DNA of 64,000 nucleotides from the NCBI RefSeq assembly GCF_900142915.1, contig NZ_FRCM01000003.1, positions 248,504 through 312,503 on the forward strand, in the 5' to 3' direction. Every line of letters begins with the position of its first letter. Positions within the stretch are counted from its first letter, which is position 1. The notes below the pieces were generated by a model. The model was not told the DNA's origin. It did not search any database and was given only the letters and a program-made list of their open reading frames with translations. Positions 52,967 through 62,917 of the stretch are shown piece after piece. The translations under genes were made by a program, and so were the position numbers. This stretch comes from Mucilaginibacter sp. OK098. Its GTDB lineage: Bacteria; Bacteroidota; Bacteroidia; Sphingobacteriales; Sphingobacteriaceae.

Positions 52967-54885
52967 TTAGCAGCAATTGTATTTTGAGGCGTCTTCTTGC
53001 CATTTAGCTTTTGGTTTATCCAGTTTACATTGTATTTATCAATTACTGTTAATGAATCGTCAACATTAGGGTTGTTGGGTTTGTTATCATTCCGGTGTCC
53101 ATTATATGCAGGATTATCACCATCTTCAAATACGGCTACCCATCTTTTATCCTTAAATTGATATGCATAATCAGCAAATATTTCGTTTTTCATATAGCGC
53201 AGCATCTCAGGCGTTATTTGATTAATTGTTTTTTTCTGCATGTCTTTAAAGCTTCCGGATCCTATTTGCAAGTTATAGCACGCATTCAAATAAGAATCGT
53301 CCATTTTTACATACTTGGTAAAACCAAAGTTCCTGTTGTTGGGCAGTTCAACCAGCTTATTATTTTTAACGGCTAAATAATGATAGTAAGGACCACCCTC
53401 AATACTTTTGGTAGAATCATAAAGCTCAATATATAATGCAGCTCCCGCCTTTACTTCGTATAGCGAATCATTAATTGCTTTAATATTGTTTATATCGCAC
53501 AAACCTTTGAATATGCTTCCACCCTCACCTGGGGTATAATCTACCATAATGTCCTTGGTAAATATCCTATTGTTCTTTTTGTCGACAATTACAATATTCT
53601 TTTTGTCGTAGAATTCTCCTCGTCCACCTAAAAAATAATCCCGGATAGAGTAGAAAGAAGCCTCCAGCCAGTTGTCGGGTTGTTTAACAGTACCTGTAAA
53701 ACTCACCTGATAATTTGTATGTACCTCCTCATAATCAATCTTTCTTAAAGGATTTTTAAAATCACTCTCCTTCGATACCAGATTCATCTCCACAAGGTAT
53801 GATGGGGCTATATAGATAGCGCCGTGCTCTGTTTTTGAATTATATTCGGTAACAACTTCCATTGCTTTTTTATACAGATCAAATGAACTGGTAAGGTTTT
53901 TAACTTTCGAAATAAAATCACCTATCTTCAGGTCAACCTTTTCAGAAATACTCAGATCTTGTTTCAGGTAGAAGTAGTCACCACCACTTCTTAAAACAGC
54001 AAGGTTCCCGTCATCGTTAATGGGTAATACCTGGTCGTAACTAACTGGGACAACAATTTTACCGTCAAGATCATAAAAGCCTTTTTTGTTATCCTTTTCA
54101 ACTTCAACCAGGCCCGGAAAGGTCCCGCTGATGTTATGGATTAGATCGTACTCAGGTGGTATTATCTCCTTCAGCTCCGGATTAACCAGCCCCATTTTAT
54201 AGGGTTCAACTACAGAATCTTTATAACGGTTTATATCTTCGTGCATTGCCCACTTACCTTTTACAACATAGTAAAAAGTTTTTTGGTCAACATGGGCAAA
54301 CCAAACAACACTATCGTATTTTGTTTTTAAGAGATTAGCTGCTTTAAAGGCGGCAAGCGTAATAGGGCTGAAGATGTCTTTTTCGGACATAGTTTTTTGC
54401 CGCACAAAACTTTCATAGGCTACATAATCTGCCAAAAAGCGCTTTGCATCAACCACCGTAATTTTATACTTATGCGGGAGCACCTTATGAAGAGTTAAGG
54501 TTAAAACGGACTGCTTATCGCTCAAAGAATCATGACTGAACTTTGCAGGAATATGAGCCACAGCAATTTCCTCATTAATAAACTTGATATCTGAGCCATC
54601 AACATCAAGGTTAATGGCTGCTATAGCTTTTGTATCGCCGTTAAAACCTGTCCGGCCTATCAGTAAATTTACCAACCTGTTAAATGCCGGGTTTTGTCGG
54701 CCATTGTCAAAGTAATCTACAAGCGAATCTGTATTATTAGCTTTTGTGCTTTTATTAAAAGCAGCTAAAAACGCGTTTATTTCGGTTTTTTGTGCAGGAA
54801 GTGAACTTTTGCATTGGGCCAATAAAAGCACTGCAAAAACAAGGGCTGTACCTATAATTGGGGATAGGAAAGGTCTGGTTTTCAT
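52963..54885 (-). CDS. Large lipoprotein with WG repeat and YARHG-like domain, function unknown
   Basis: This 640-residue protein has a lipoprotein signal (LLLAQCKSS). Residues about 255-310 resemble a WG repeat (KKGFYDLDGKIVVPVSYDQV). Near 560-600 ITPEMLRYMKNEIFADYAYQ and FKDKRWVAVF match the YARHG extracellular domain, although the central ARHG is changed. No enzymatic motif is visible. It is coupled to the downstream DUF2306 gene by an ATGA overlap, so the pair may form an envelope-associated unit. Confidence 0.65.
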   Translation of the reverse strand: MKTRPFLSPIIGTALVFAVLLLAQCKSSLPAQKTEINAFLAAFNKSTKANNTDSLVDYFDNGRQNPAFNRLVNLLIGRTGFNGDTKAIAAINLDVDGSDIKFINEEIAVAHIPAKFSHDSLSDKQSVLTLTLHKVLPHKYKITVVDAKRFLADYVAYESFVRQKTMSEKDIFSPITLAAFKAANLLKTKYDSVVWFAHVDQKTFYYVVKGKWAMHEDINRYKDSVVEPYKMGLVNPELKEIIPPEYDLIHNISGTFPGLVEVEKDNKKGFYDLDGKIVVPVSYDQVLPINDDGNLAVLRSGGDYFYLKQDLSISEKVDLKIGDFISKVKNLTSSFDLYKKAMEVVTEYNSKTEHGAIYIAPSYLVEMNLVSKESDFKNPLRKIDYEEVHTNYQVSFTGTVKQPDNWLEASFYSIRDYFLGGRGEFYDKKNIVIVDKKNNRIFTKDIMVDYTPGEGGSIFKGLCDINNIKAINDSLYEVKAGAALYIELYDSTKSIEGGPYYHYLAVKNNKLVELPNNRNFGFTKYVKMDDSYLNACYNLQIGSGSFKDMQKKTINQITPEMLRYMKNEIFADYAYQFKDKRWVAVFEDGDNPAYNGHRNDNKPNNPNVDDSLTVIDKYNVNWINQKLNGKKTPQNTIAAK

Positions 54886-55211
54886 AACACCAATATAAGG
54901 TGTTTTGTATTACCCCAATAATATTTTTTTTTACTGCTTCTTAATTATAATGACCCCGGCTAAAAGAATAATTTTAAGGCCAGGGTAGTTTTTTGATCAG
55001 GCTTGCAGCTTAAATTTCATTTATTTTTCATAAATCACGTTTCTATCGCCAATAAAATTTGCGTTTTTCGCATTAAAAACTGTACATTTAGACCTTAGAT
55101 TAAATAAATCCTGGCTTCATACCTATTAAGTTGTTACCGGGGTGAGAATAAAATTTTAATTGTAGTTTTTTGGGGAAAGCTGTTCATGTTAAAATGAACA
55201 GCTTTTTGTCA
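54886..55211. terminator. Intergenic region with hairpin at 55175-55206
   Basis: AAAGCTGTTCAT and ATGAACAGCTTT form a perfect 12-bp stem directly downstream of the minus-strand MFS gene. The plus strand has a T5 tract after it; the minus strand reads TTTCCCC. It probably closes the efflux operon, possibly in both directions. The rest of this 326-bp space is AT-rich with no gene and presumably contains the promoter of the WG/YARHG lipoprotein. Confidence 0.6.
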
Positions 55212-56759
55212 TTAATGAGCATCTACAGGCATCTTTACAGCTTTCTTAAACGGCTGCAAATAAAGCAGCGGGATTGAGAAAAGCATTACAAGCCCCGAGA
55301 TCCAGTAAGCATCATCATACGTTAACAGCAGGGTTTGCTTTGTTAGCGCGCCCTCAATAGCAGCATAAGCCATATGAGTGGCGTCAAGCACAGATTTTCC
55401 ACTTGCTATAAATTTTTGCGTATACATATTAAGCCGCTGGGTAAAGTTTGGATTATACGGATTAATATTTGTTAAAAGGTTACTGCGATGCAAGCCTGAG
55501 CGGATATGTATAATTGTAGTTAATACTGCAATACCAAATGAACCACCCAACTGGCGCATCATATTGTTTAAGCCTGTACCCTGTCCCAGTTCGGGGCCTT
55601 TCAAATCGGCTATTGCCAGGGTAGTAAGCGGTACAAATAACAGCGCCATACCAACACCTCGAATCAACAGCGGGATAAGCACATCGCCCTGACCGGTACT
55701 GAGTGTAGAGTTGCTGAGCATGGTGGTAAACACAAAGAACAGGAACATACCTGCTGTAGCCATAAACTGCGCGGGAATGCCTTTGTTAAGCATTTTACCA
55801 ATAAAGGGCATCATTATAATGGTACATAGCCCCCCCGGGAACAGCAGCTCGCCTGTTTGTTGTGCCGTAAAACCCAGCAGGTTTTGACAGAACACAGGGA
55901 ACACGAAAACCGATCCATACAGACCAAAGCCCAGCACAAAGGACGTAAACATCCCTACCGCGAAACTTCGATGTCGCAAAATGCCAAAATTCACTATCGG
56001 AAACTCAATACTCAATTCACGCCAAATAAAGCAAATTGTTCCAATTACTGCGGTAATAGTAAGTATAAGGATATATGGTTTAGCAAACCAATCTTCTGAT
56101 TCACCTTTTTCAAGGATGGTTTGCAAGCTACCTACTGCAACAGCAAGCAGGCCAATGCCCCACCAGTCTACCGGTTTCCCTTTGCCTTCCTTTGGTGTTT
56201 CTCTTACAAACGTATAGGCGCAGAAGGCCGCAATAGCTCCAACAGGAATGTTTACATAAAAGATCCACCTCCATGAGGCGTGGTCGGTAATATAGCCACC
56301 AATGGTAGGCCCAACGGTAGGCCCAACAACCGCTCCCAAACCAAATAATGCAGTAGCTGTGCCAATTTGTTCGCGCGGCCAGGTTTCAACAAGGATAGCT
56401 TGCGAGGTTGATATTAACCCACCGCCTGCAACTCCCTGCAGGATCCTGAAAAGCACCAGTTCATCAAGGCTGGTAGCATTACCGCATAAAAATGATGCGA
56501 TGGTGAATACTATGATGGAAGTAATAAAATATTGCTTTCGCCCAAACCTGCTGCCCAGCCAGCCCGACATAGGCAGTACAATTACGTTTGCAACGGCATA
56601 ACCTGTAACAACCCAGGCTACGTCTTCAAGTGTGGCACCCAGGTTCCCCTGGATGACAGGCAAGGACACATTCACAATCGTGGTATCGATCAGCTCCAGT
56701 AACGAAGCTACGATCACCGTGATGGTAATGATCCATTTTTTAAAGCCAGTTTCAGCCAT
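55212..56759 (-). CDS. DHA2-family (EmrB/QacA-like) multidrug exporter
   Basis: The 515-residue protein has 14 hydrophobic segments and DHA2 motifs (LDTTIVNVSLPVIQG-like start, here LIDTTIVNVSLPVIQGNLG; GWLGSRFGRK; GAVVGPTVGPTIGGYI). It is the last gene of a tetR-tolC-hlyD-emrB operon and would export drugs or toxic metabolites with proton exchange. Confidence 0.93.
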   Translation of the reverse strand: MAETGFKKWIITITVIVASLLELIDTTIVNVSLPVIQGNLGATLEDVAWVVTGYAVANVIVLPMSGWLGSRFGRKQYFITSIIVFTIASFLCGNATSLDELVLFRILQGVAGGGLISTSQAILVETWPREQIGTATALFGLGAVVGPTVGPTIGGYITDHASWRWIFYVNIPVGAIAAFCAYTFVRETPKEGKGKPVDWWGIGLLAVAVGSLQTILEKGESEDWFAKPYILILTITAVIGTICFIWRELSIEFPIVNFGILRHRSFAVGMFTSFVLGFGLYGSVFVFPVFCQNLLGFTAQQTGELLFPGGLCTIIMMPFIGKMLNKGIPAQFMATAGMFLFFVFTTMLSNSTLSTGQGDVLIPLLIRGVGMALLFVPLTTLAIADLKGPELGQGTGLNNMMRQLGGSFGIAVLTTIIHIRSGLHRSNLLTNINPYNPNFTQRLNMYTQKFIASGKSVLDATHMAYAAIEGALTKQTLLLTYDDAYWISGLVMLFSIPLLYLQPFKKAVKMPVDAH

Positions 56760-56853
56760 TATATTGGTATATATTATTAATAGATAGTCTTAAGTTCTGA
56801 GTCGGTAATCTTAAGTCGATTTGACTCAAGACTACTGACTTTCGACTAATGCC

Positions 56854-57918
56854 TTAGTCTTTTACTATTACAGATACATTAACGCTCATCCCAGGGCTGA
56901 GTTTAGCCAGGTCTTCTTTTGATCCGGTTATTTTTATTTTAACCGGGATGCGTTGTACCACTTTAACAAAGTTACCTGTTGCGTTATCAGGTGGCAATAA
57001 TGAAAATTTAGCACCTGTTGCAGGGGCAAAATTGTAAACCGTTCCCTGTATTTTCAGATCAGGGTATGCATCAATATCAACATTCACTTTTTGCCCGTTG
57101 CGAATCTTATCCAGCTGCGTCTCCTTAAAGTTGGCAGTGATGAATATGCTGTTATCATTAACTATTGAAAACAAAGTTTGTCCGGCTTGCACCAACTGAC
57201 CTACCTGTACATTCTTTTTTGATGCCACACCGCTTGATGGGGATTTAACAATGGTATAAGAAAGCTGCAATTTTGCATAATCAACATCAACTTGCTTTTG
57301 CGATACGCCGGTGTGGGTAACATTCAACTGGCTTTTTGTTGTGCCCACCTGTTCAAGTGCAGCTTTATATTCATCCTGTGATGCTTTGTAGGTAGCTTGT
57401 GCTACTTCTAAATCGGCCTTAGCCTGGTCAAACTGTTGCTGGGTAACTGAGCCATCCTTTACCAGGTTAGCATAACGGTCGTAATCCTTTTTAACTTTTT
57501 CAAGCCTTGCAGCAGCTGATGCCACCTGGGCTTTTGCACTTGATGAATTAGCCGTGTTTGCAAAAATTTGTGATTGGCCAACGTTAATACCTGCACTCGC
57601 GCCGGTTTCGGCAGCTTGTGCCTGCTCCAGCTTAATTTTATAATCGTGGTCGTCAATTTTTACCAGTACCTGGTCCCTGTTAACATGAGTATTTTCCTGG
57701 AAGTAAATGCTGTCGACATAACCACCAACACGCGCTACAACCGGGCTTATGTCACCATCAATTTGTGCATCGTCAGTATCTACGTGCTTGCCGTAGTATA
57801 TATATTCTTTGATCCCGAAAATAACACCCACCACAAGTATTATCCCCAGTATAATAGGAAGTACTTTGTTTGGTTTCTTTTTAGGTTCGTTTTCTTGTGT
57901 TTCTTGTGCCTTTGCCAT
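56854..57918 (-). CDS. HlyD/EmrA-type membrane fusion protein
   Basis: A 354-residue protein with one N-terminal membrane anchor (PIILGIILVVGVIFGIKEYI). A split biotinyl-lipoyl domain (GYVDSIYFQENTHVNRDQVL and SGVASKKNVQVGQLVQAGQT) flanks a long coiled coil, and a C-terminal beta-barrel domain follows. It bridges the DHA2 pump and the TolC-like channel of the same operon. Confidence 0.93.
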   Translation of the reverse strand: MAKAQETQENEPKKKPNKVLPIILGIILVVGVIFGIKEYIYYGKHVDTDDAQIDGDISPVVARVGGYVDSIYFQENTHVNRDQVLVKIDDHDYKIKLEQAQAAETGASAGINVGQSQIFANTANSSSAKAQVASAAARLEKVKKDYDRYANLVKDGSVTQQQFDQAKADLEVAQATYKASQDEYKAALEQVGTTKSQLNVTHTGVSQKQVDVDYAKLQLSYTIVKSPSSGVASKKNVQVGQLVQAGQTLFSIVNDNSIFITANFKETQLDKIRNGQKVNVDIDAYPDLKIQGTVYNFAPATGAKFSLLPPDNATGNFVKVVQRIPVKIKITGSKEDLAKLSPGMSVNVSVIVKD

Positions 57919-57943
57919 TGTATGAATTGTTTGGGTGTGATTA

Positions 57944-59311
57944 TTATTTGTTTAGTTTTCCGGTTGATTTTAGTAAGGTATAATATGCCAGGCCTGCATC
58001 GGCTTTTGCCAATTCAAGATTTATCTGTGCCTGGTATAATAATGTTTCGGCATCTGCCCGGTCTGTTGCCGAGGCTATATTGCTTTTATATTTTGATTCC
58101 AGGATCTTATTATTCTCACCAGCCTGGTCAATAGAGGTTTGCAAAAGCTTTATCTTATCCAAAGCCATTGTATAGTTCTGGTAATCCTGGTTAACCTCTT
58201 TCTTTACATTATCAAACTCAATGTTTTTGTTGATGATGGTTTCCTCGCGCTGGATCCTTGCTTCTGATACTTTGTTCTTGTTTGTCCATAACGATGCAAA
58301 GTTCCATTTTAAGCCTAACCCTAAAGTTATAGGTGTAATATAGCTCCCGCTTTTAGGGATCGGGTTTGCAGAAACATCAACGTAATAACCACTTACCGAT
58401 GCACCCAGGGTTGGTAAGGTATTAGCCTGGATGTTTTTGATGCTGGTTTCAGCCACTTTAGTGCGTAAATCAAGTTGTTTAAACTCAATCCTGTTGCTCA
58501 TTGCTGTATCCAGGTAGTTTGATAATGGTGCAACCCGTCTGTCAGCTTCATTTATTTGTGCTATTGTAAGTTGCGTACCTTCATTTAAGCCTAAAAGCAC
58601 ATCAAGGTTATAATTAATTATTTTACGGTTGGTTTCCAGGTCGATGCCGTTCAGCTCGATATTTGAACGTTGCAATTGAAAGCGCAACACATCATTTTTA
58701 GTAACAAGCCCCTGTTCAAAAAAGCGTTGCGATTGTTTGATCTGCTGATCAATTGATCCCAAATTTTGCTCAACCACTTTTTTGCTTTGTAAAACCTTGT
58801 ACAGGTTATAGTAAGCGTTAATAATATCATAAGTGATTTGATCTTTGTCATTATCAGCGTCCAAACGCGCAACTTCAGTAAGCAGGGTTGTTGATTGCCT
58901 TGCGTACTTTAATTTATTGCCGCCAAATATGGTTTCGTTAAGCGAAACAATACCAAGGTAAGCATTTGCGCTTTTTGGTAACGACAAACTTTGATCGCCA
59001 AAAGCAAGCTTGTTTGCAGGGATCTGTGCGCGGTTATAATCAAAGCTTGCGCTCGCGGTTGGCAGCGCCTGGTCCTTTGCCTGGTTAAATTGCGATACAG
59101 CTCTGTCGATCTTATTTTGCGATAATTTTAAAACCTTGCTGTTATCAAGACCCAGCTTAATGGCTTCGTTAAGGGTAATTGTCCTGTCCTGTGCTTTCGC
59201 AGCCATGCCAAGCAGCAGCGTTAGCAATATTGCAGGAATAAGGATCCGCACGAAATTTTTTATCGTGCTTTTGTAAGGGTGTAGGTCGGTGTTATTATTT
59301 TGTGTTGTCAT
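57944..59311 (-). CDS. TolC-type outer-membrane efflux channel
   Basis: This 455-residue protein has a signal ending GMAAKAQDRT. The two-fold repeated alpha-helical coiled coil of TolC proteins is visible (ITLNEAIKLGLDNSKVLKLS; second repeat from about 230, with LRTKVAETSIKNIQANTLPT). Its start overlaps the end of the TetR gene by 17 nt, showing translational coupling. Confidence 0.92.
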   Translation of the reverse strand: MTTQNNNTDLHPYKSTIKNFVRILIPAILLTLLLGMAAKAQDRTITLNEAIKLGLDNSKVLKLSQNKIDRAVSQFNQAKDQALPTASASFDYNRAQIPANKLAFGDQSLSLPKSANAYLGIVSLNETIFGGNKLKYARQSTTLLTEVARLDADNDKDQITYDIINAYYNLYKVLQSKKVVEQNLGSIDQQIKQSQRFFEQGLVTKNDVLRFQLQRSNIELNGIDLETNRKIINYNLDVLLGLNEGTQLTIAQINEADRRVAPLSNYLDTAMSNRIEFKQLDLRTKVAETSIKNIQANTLPTLGASVSGYYVDVSANPIPKSGSYITPITLGLGLKWNFASLWTNKNKVSEARIQREETIINKNIEFDNVKKEVNQDYQNYTMALDKIKLLQTSIDQAGENNKILESKYKSNIASATDRADAETLLYQAQINLELAKADAGLAYYTLLKSTGKLNK

Positions 59312-59939
59312 TGTCAGTCATTAAGTAAGCTTTTAAAAGTCTCTTCATGTAGGTTTTTATCCGGGGCTTTAATTTCTCCTCCATCATTTTATCATCCTGC
59401 ACATCAAAACCCAGCATAGTGCTTGCCATAAGCGGCGTGTTTATTATATAGTTTTTTGTTCCGTAAAGCGTTGCCATCACCATTGCCACATCAATATCAG
59501 CACTAAACTGTCCCAACTTAACGCCTTCATCCAGAATTTTGGTAAGCTCACCTACATTTATCATCAAAATACTGCGAAGCTTATCCGAAAGCTCCGTCCG
59601 CCGGGTTATGCCCAACTCACGGTACAATAGTTTTTGGAAACAATTGTTATTCACTACTTTATCTCCATATATTTCTATATACCGCTCTATTTTATCCCAT
59701 GGGCTCATCCCGGTATTACTCAGGTTTATCAAAATATCCTGGAATGAAGTTATTTTACGCTCCACAACGGCAATAAACAAACCTTCCTTCGAGCCAAAAT
59801 AATAGTTAAGCATTGCCATATTAACATTGGCTTCACCAGATATCATCCTGGTAGAAGCGCCATCAAACCCATGTTCTGAAAATACCTTTTCAGCAACATC
59901 AAGAATGTGGTCTTTCTTATCTATTTTTTCCTTATCCAT
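59295..59939 (-). CDS. TetR-family repressor of the efflux operon
   Basis: The ATG at 59939 (MDKEKIDKKDHILDVAEKVF) gives 214 residues. The ATG at 59987 would include the promoter and operator in the coding region. The helix-turn-helix is at about 15-60 (GFDGASTRMISGEANVNMAM, LNYYFGSKEGLF). The C-terminal domain is of the TetR ligand-binding type. It is the first gene of the efflux operon and probably represses itself and the pump. Confidence 0.92.
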   Translation of the reverse strand: MDKEKIDKKDHILDVAEKVFSEHGFDGASTRMISGEANVNMAMLNYYFGSKEGLFIAVVERKITSFQDILINLSNTGMSPWDKIERYIEIYGDKVVNNNCFQKLLYRELGITRRTELSDKLRSILMINVGELTKILDEGVKLGQFSADIDVAMVMATLYGTKNYIINTPLMASTMLGFDVQDDKMMEEKLKPRIKTYMKRLLKAYLMTDNDNTK

Positions 59940-59953
59940 TTCTTTCTCTTGTA

Positions 59954-59986
59954 CAAAATTAATCAAACGATTGATTGATTCAATCA
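59954..59986 (-). promoter_or_regulatory. TetR-operon promoter with overlapping palindromic operators
   Basis: On the minus strand TTG (59983-59981), 19 bp and TAATTTTG (59961-59954) form a promoter about 15 nt before the ATG. A near-palindrome AATCAA-acga-TTGATT (59961-59976) fills the spacer, and a perfect TGATT-c-AATCA (59976-59986) covers the -33 box. A related AATCAATCAACCGATT occurs at 60032-60047. These are the likely repressor sites. Confidence 0.65.
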
Positions 59987-59987
59987 T

Positions 59988-60296
59988 TCATTTGTAATAT
60001 TTTCCTAAGCAACTGATAATCAATAACAAATAATCAATCAACCGATTAACAAATGAGGATAAATATTGTTTTTAGGATAATATTATAATAATAAACGTGC
60101 CATAATAGTTAGTAAATTACTGATTGAGTGAATTAGTGATTGATGAATAAATACAGCAGAATATTGAGAACTACCGGCAGGTAATCAGGTGGTTTGGGTA
60201 TGCTGATAGTCAGCCTTTCGTAACAATATTATCTTTCGGACTTCCGGACTTTCCCGACTTTCGGACTATTCCACTTCTTTCAATATATTTGCTTAC
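59988..60296. promoter_or_regulatory. Divergent region between tetR and the PIG-L gene
   Basis: It holds the distal AATCAATCAACCGATT site (60032). Close to the plus-strand gene is a TATATTTG -7 box at 60284-60291, only 5 bp before the PIG-L ATG. The ACTTTCGGACT-type repeats at 60235-60270 are simple direct repeats. No gene is visible. Confidence 0.5.
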
Positions 60297-62765
60297 ATGA
60301 ACCGCATTAAACTTATTGCCGCGCTTTTATTTGCCGCTCCTTATGCCTTTGCTCAAACGGCTCCGCCCACTGATATAGCTTCTATCCAGCAAAATTTCAA
60401 AAAGCTTGATGTGCTTGGAAGTGTGCTTTATGTAGCCGCTCACCCTGACGATGAAAACACCCGCCTGCTTGCTTATCTGGCGCAGGAAAAACATTACCGA
60501 ACCGGCTATCTTTCAATGACGCGCGGCGATGGCGGACAAAACCTGTTGGGCAATGAACAAAGCGAGCTTTTAGGTTTGATCCGTACGCAGGAACTTTTGG
60601 CTGCCCGTAAGGTTGACGGCGCAGAACAGTTTTTTACGCGCGCAAATGATTTTGGTTTTTCGAAGGGGCCGGAAGAAACCTTAAAGATCTGGGATAAGGA
60701 AAAGGTTTTGAGCGATGTGGTTTGGGTGATCCGTAAGTTCAGGCCAGATGTTATTATATGCAGGTTCCCAACTACGGGCGAAGGTGGCCACGGGCATCAC
60801 ACTTCATCAGCCATATTGGCGCAGGAAGCATTTGCTGCGGCGGCTGATCCAAAACGCTTTCCTGAACAATTACAATATGTACAGCCATGGCAGGCCAAAC
60901 GCCTGCTTTGGAACACCTTTAATTTCGGCACAACAAATACCACCAGTCCTGATCAGTTTAAGATTGATGTAGGTGTTTATAATCCTACCCTTGGTAAAGG
61001 CTATGGTGAACTGGCTGCCGAAAGCCGCAGCAATCATAAAACCCAGGGCTTTGGCTCTGCAAGGCAACGCGGCGAATCATTTGAATATTTTAAAACTATT
61101 TTGGGCGATGCGCCGCAAAATGATTTGTTTGATGGTGTAAACACATCATGGAAAAGGGTTAAAGGCGGTGAAGATATTGATGCGGGCATCAGCATAATCC
61201 GTAAAAGCTTCGACGCAGATAAGCCGGAAGAATCAGTAGCGGCATTGGTAAAGCTGCTTGGAAAGGTTGAAAAAATTTCGGACACTTACTGGCATACTCA
61301 AAAAGCAAAGGAGCTTAATAACCTTATTGCGGCTTGCGCCGGTTTATGGTTTGAAAGCTATGCCACCGAATCTTCATATGCTTTGGGCGATAGCATTCAT
61401 ATCCGCTCGCAGGTGCTTGATCGTTACAACAACAAAGTAAAGCTGAACAGCATCAGCATAAATCAAACAGAAAAAAGCTTTAACAGCCTGGTTATTCCTG
61501 CAAATCAATTGCAATCATTTAATACCAGCGCATTAGCCAATAAAATTACACAGCCTTACTGGCTTGAAACCGCACATAGTGTTGGTGCTTACAATATTCC
61601 CGGTCAGCTGTACGTAGGGAACCCTGAAAACCCAGACCTGCCAACGGTTGATTTTGAATTTATAATAGAGGGTAAGCCTATCCACTTTGAACGCCGCCTG
61701 GCTTATAAATATGTAACTCCGGTTAATGGCGAGATCTATCAGCCTATTGAAATAACACCTCCGGTAACTGCTAATATTGCCAGCCAGGATTATATTTTTA
61801 ATAGCATCAATCCGCAATCCATTCAAATAAAATTAAAGAGCTATACTAAAAGCAGCGGAAATATCAGCCTAAAACCTATAGCGGGCTGGAAGATCAGTCC
61901 GGATAAATTTGACTTTTCCGGCAAAGAGAAGGGTGATGAATGGACAGTGGCCTTTACTGTAAGCCCAACAGACCGGCATCCCGGAACTGTCATTTTAGAG
62001 GCGGTTGCCACCGTTAATGGCAAGCCTTTTTCGTTGGGGATTCAGCATATTAAGTACGATCATATTCCTAATATTACCTTATTCCCGCCGGCACAGGCAA
62101 AACTGATAGATCTAAACCTGAAAATCGCAGGTAAAAAAATCGGCTACATTGAAGGTGCCGGCGACCTTGTGCCCGAAGCATTAAGGCAGGTGGGTTATGA
62201 TGTGCATGAGCTTACAGAAAAAGAAATAATGAATGGCGATCTCGCAGGTTATGATGCTATAATTACCGGTGTGCGTGCCTATAACGTAAATGATCGCCTT
62301 GCCGTTGAGCAGCCAAAGCTGCTTGAATATGTAAAAAATGGCGGCAACCTGGTGGTGCAATATAATAACAACAACGGCCTTGTTACCAAACAAATTGGCC
62401 CGTACCCGTTTAAACCGGTTAACCAGCGGGTTACTGATGAAAATGCAAAGATCACCATTTTAGACAAGCAAAACCCCATAGTAAATTATCCAAACACAAT
62501 AACACAGGATGATTTTAACGGATGGGTGCAAGAGCGCGGCTTATATTTTGTGGGCGATATCGACCCTAAATACCAGCAGGTATTACAGATGAACGACCCC
62601 GGCGAAACGCCAAATAACGGAGCGCTGATAACCGGTAATTATGGCGAAGGAAGGTTTGTTTATACTTCGCTTGCATTTTTCAGACAATTGCCTGCCGGGG
62701 TTCCGGGAGCATACAAGCTGTTTATAAATTTGTTGAGCAAGCCTAAAACACAGGCAATACCGTAA
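60297..62765 (+). CDS. PIG-L (LmbE) family deacetylase with C-terminal extension
   Basis: An 822-residue secreted protein with a signal ending PYAFAQTA. The PIG-L domain at about 35-230 has the zinc motif AAHPDDEN and the second His cluster GEGGHGHHTSSA. The family removes N-acetyl groups from GlcNAc-type sugars. Beta-sandwich domains follow (about 340-590). A glutamine-amidotransferase-like alpha/beta domain near 610-810 contains GYDAIITGVRAYN and YVKNGGNLVVQYNN. It precedes two small membrane proteins and a sodium symporter. Confidence 0.88.
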   Translation: MNRIKLIAALLFAAPYAFAQTAPPTDIASIQQNFKKLDVLGSVLYVAAHPDDENTRLLAYLAQEKHYRTGYLSMTRGDGGQNLLGNEQSELLGLIRTQELLAARKVDGAEQFFTRANDFGFSKGPEETLKIWDKEKVLSDVVWVIRKFRPDVIICRFPTTGEGGHGHHTSSAILAQEAFAAAADPKRFPEQLQYVQPWQAKRLLWNTFNFGTTNTTSPDQFKIDVGVYNPTLGKGYGELAAESRSNHKTQGFGSARQRGESFEYFKTILGDAPQNDLFDGVNTSWKRVKGGEDIDAGISIIRKSFDADKPEESVAALVKLLGKVEKISDTYWHTQKAKELNNLIAACAGLWFESYATESSYALGDSIHIRSQVLDRYNNKVKLNSISINQTEKSFNSLVIPANQLQSFNTSALANKITQPYWLETAHSVGAYNIPGQLYVGNPENPDLPTVDFEFIIEGKPIHFERRLAYKYVTPVNGEIYQPIEITPPVTANIASQDYIFNSINPQSIQIKLKSYTKSSGNISLKPIAGWKISPDKFDFSGKEKGDEWTVAFTVSPTDRHPGTVILEAVATVNGKPFSLGIQHIKYDHIPNITLFPPAQAKLIDLNLKIAGKKIGYIEGAGDLVPEALRQVGYDVHELTEKEIMNGDLAGYDAIITGVRAYNVNDRLAVEQPKLLEYVKNGGNLVVQYNNNNGLVTKQIGPYPFKPVNQRVTDENAKITILDKQNPIVNYPNTITQDDFNGWVQERGLYFVGDIDPKYQQVLQMNDPGETPNNGALITGNYGEGRFVYTSLAFFRQLPAGVPGAYKLFINLLSKPKTQAIP

Positions 62766-62792
62766 GCTTAAGGTACGCCTGGCTCTGTAAGA

Positions 62793-62813
62793 GGGACGTA
62801 TGCGATACGCCCC
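62793..62813. repeat. Small GC-rich palindrome between genes
   Basis: GGGACGTATGCGATACGCCCC forms CGTAT-gcg-ATACG with flanking GGG and CCC. It resembles extragenic palindromes that are repeated in related genomes; only one copy is in this window. It could also act as a weak terminator after PIG-L, though it lacks a T-tract. Confidence 0.45.
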
Positions 62814-62917
62814 TGTCCAATATACATTGTGTAATCTAATCTCAAAACAATTAACAATTACCCTATTGCTATCCATCATTTAATCAACTATTTTTGCCCC
62901 ATAACAAACAACGTATT

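Noticed and set aside
56780..56850. TCTTAAGT / GACTTTCG short repeats between the exporter and HlyD genes
   Set aside because: Simple low-information repeats inside an operon gap; no array or mobile element structure.
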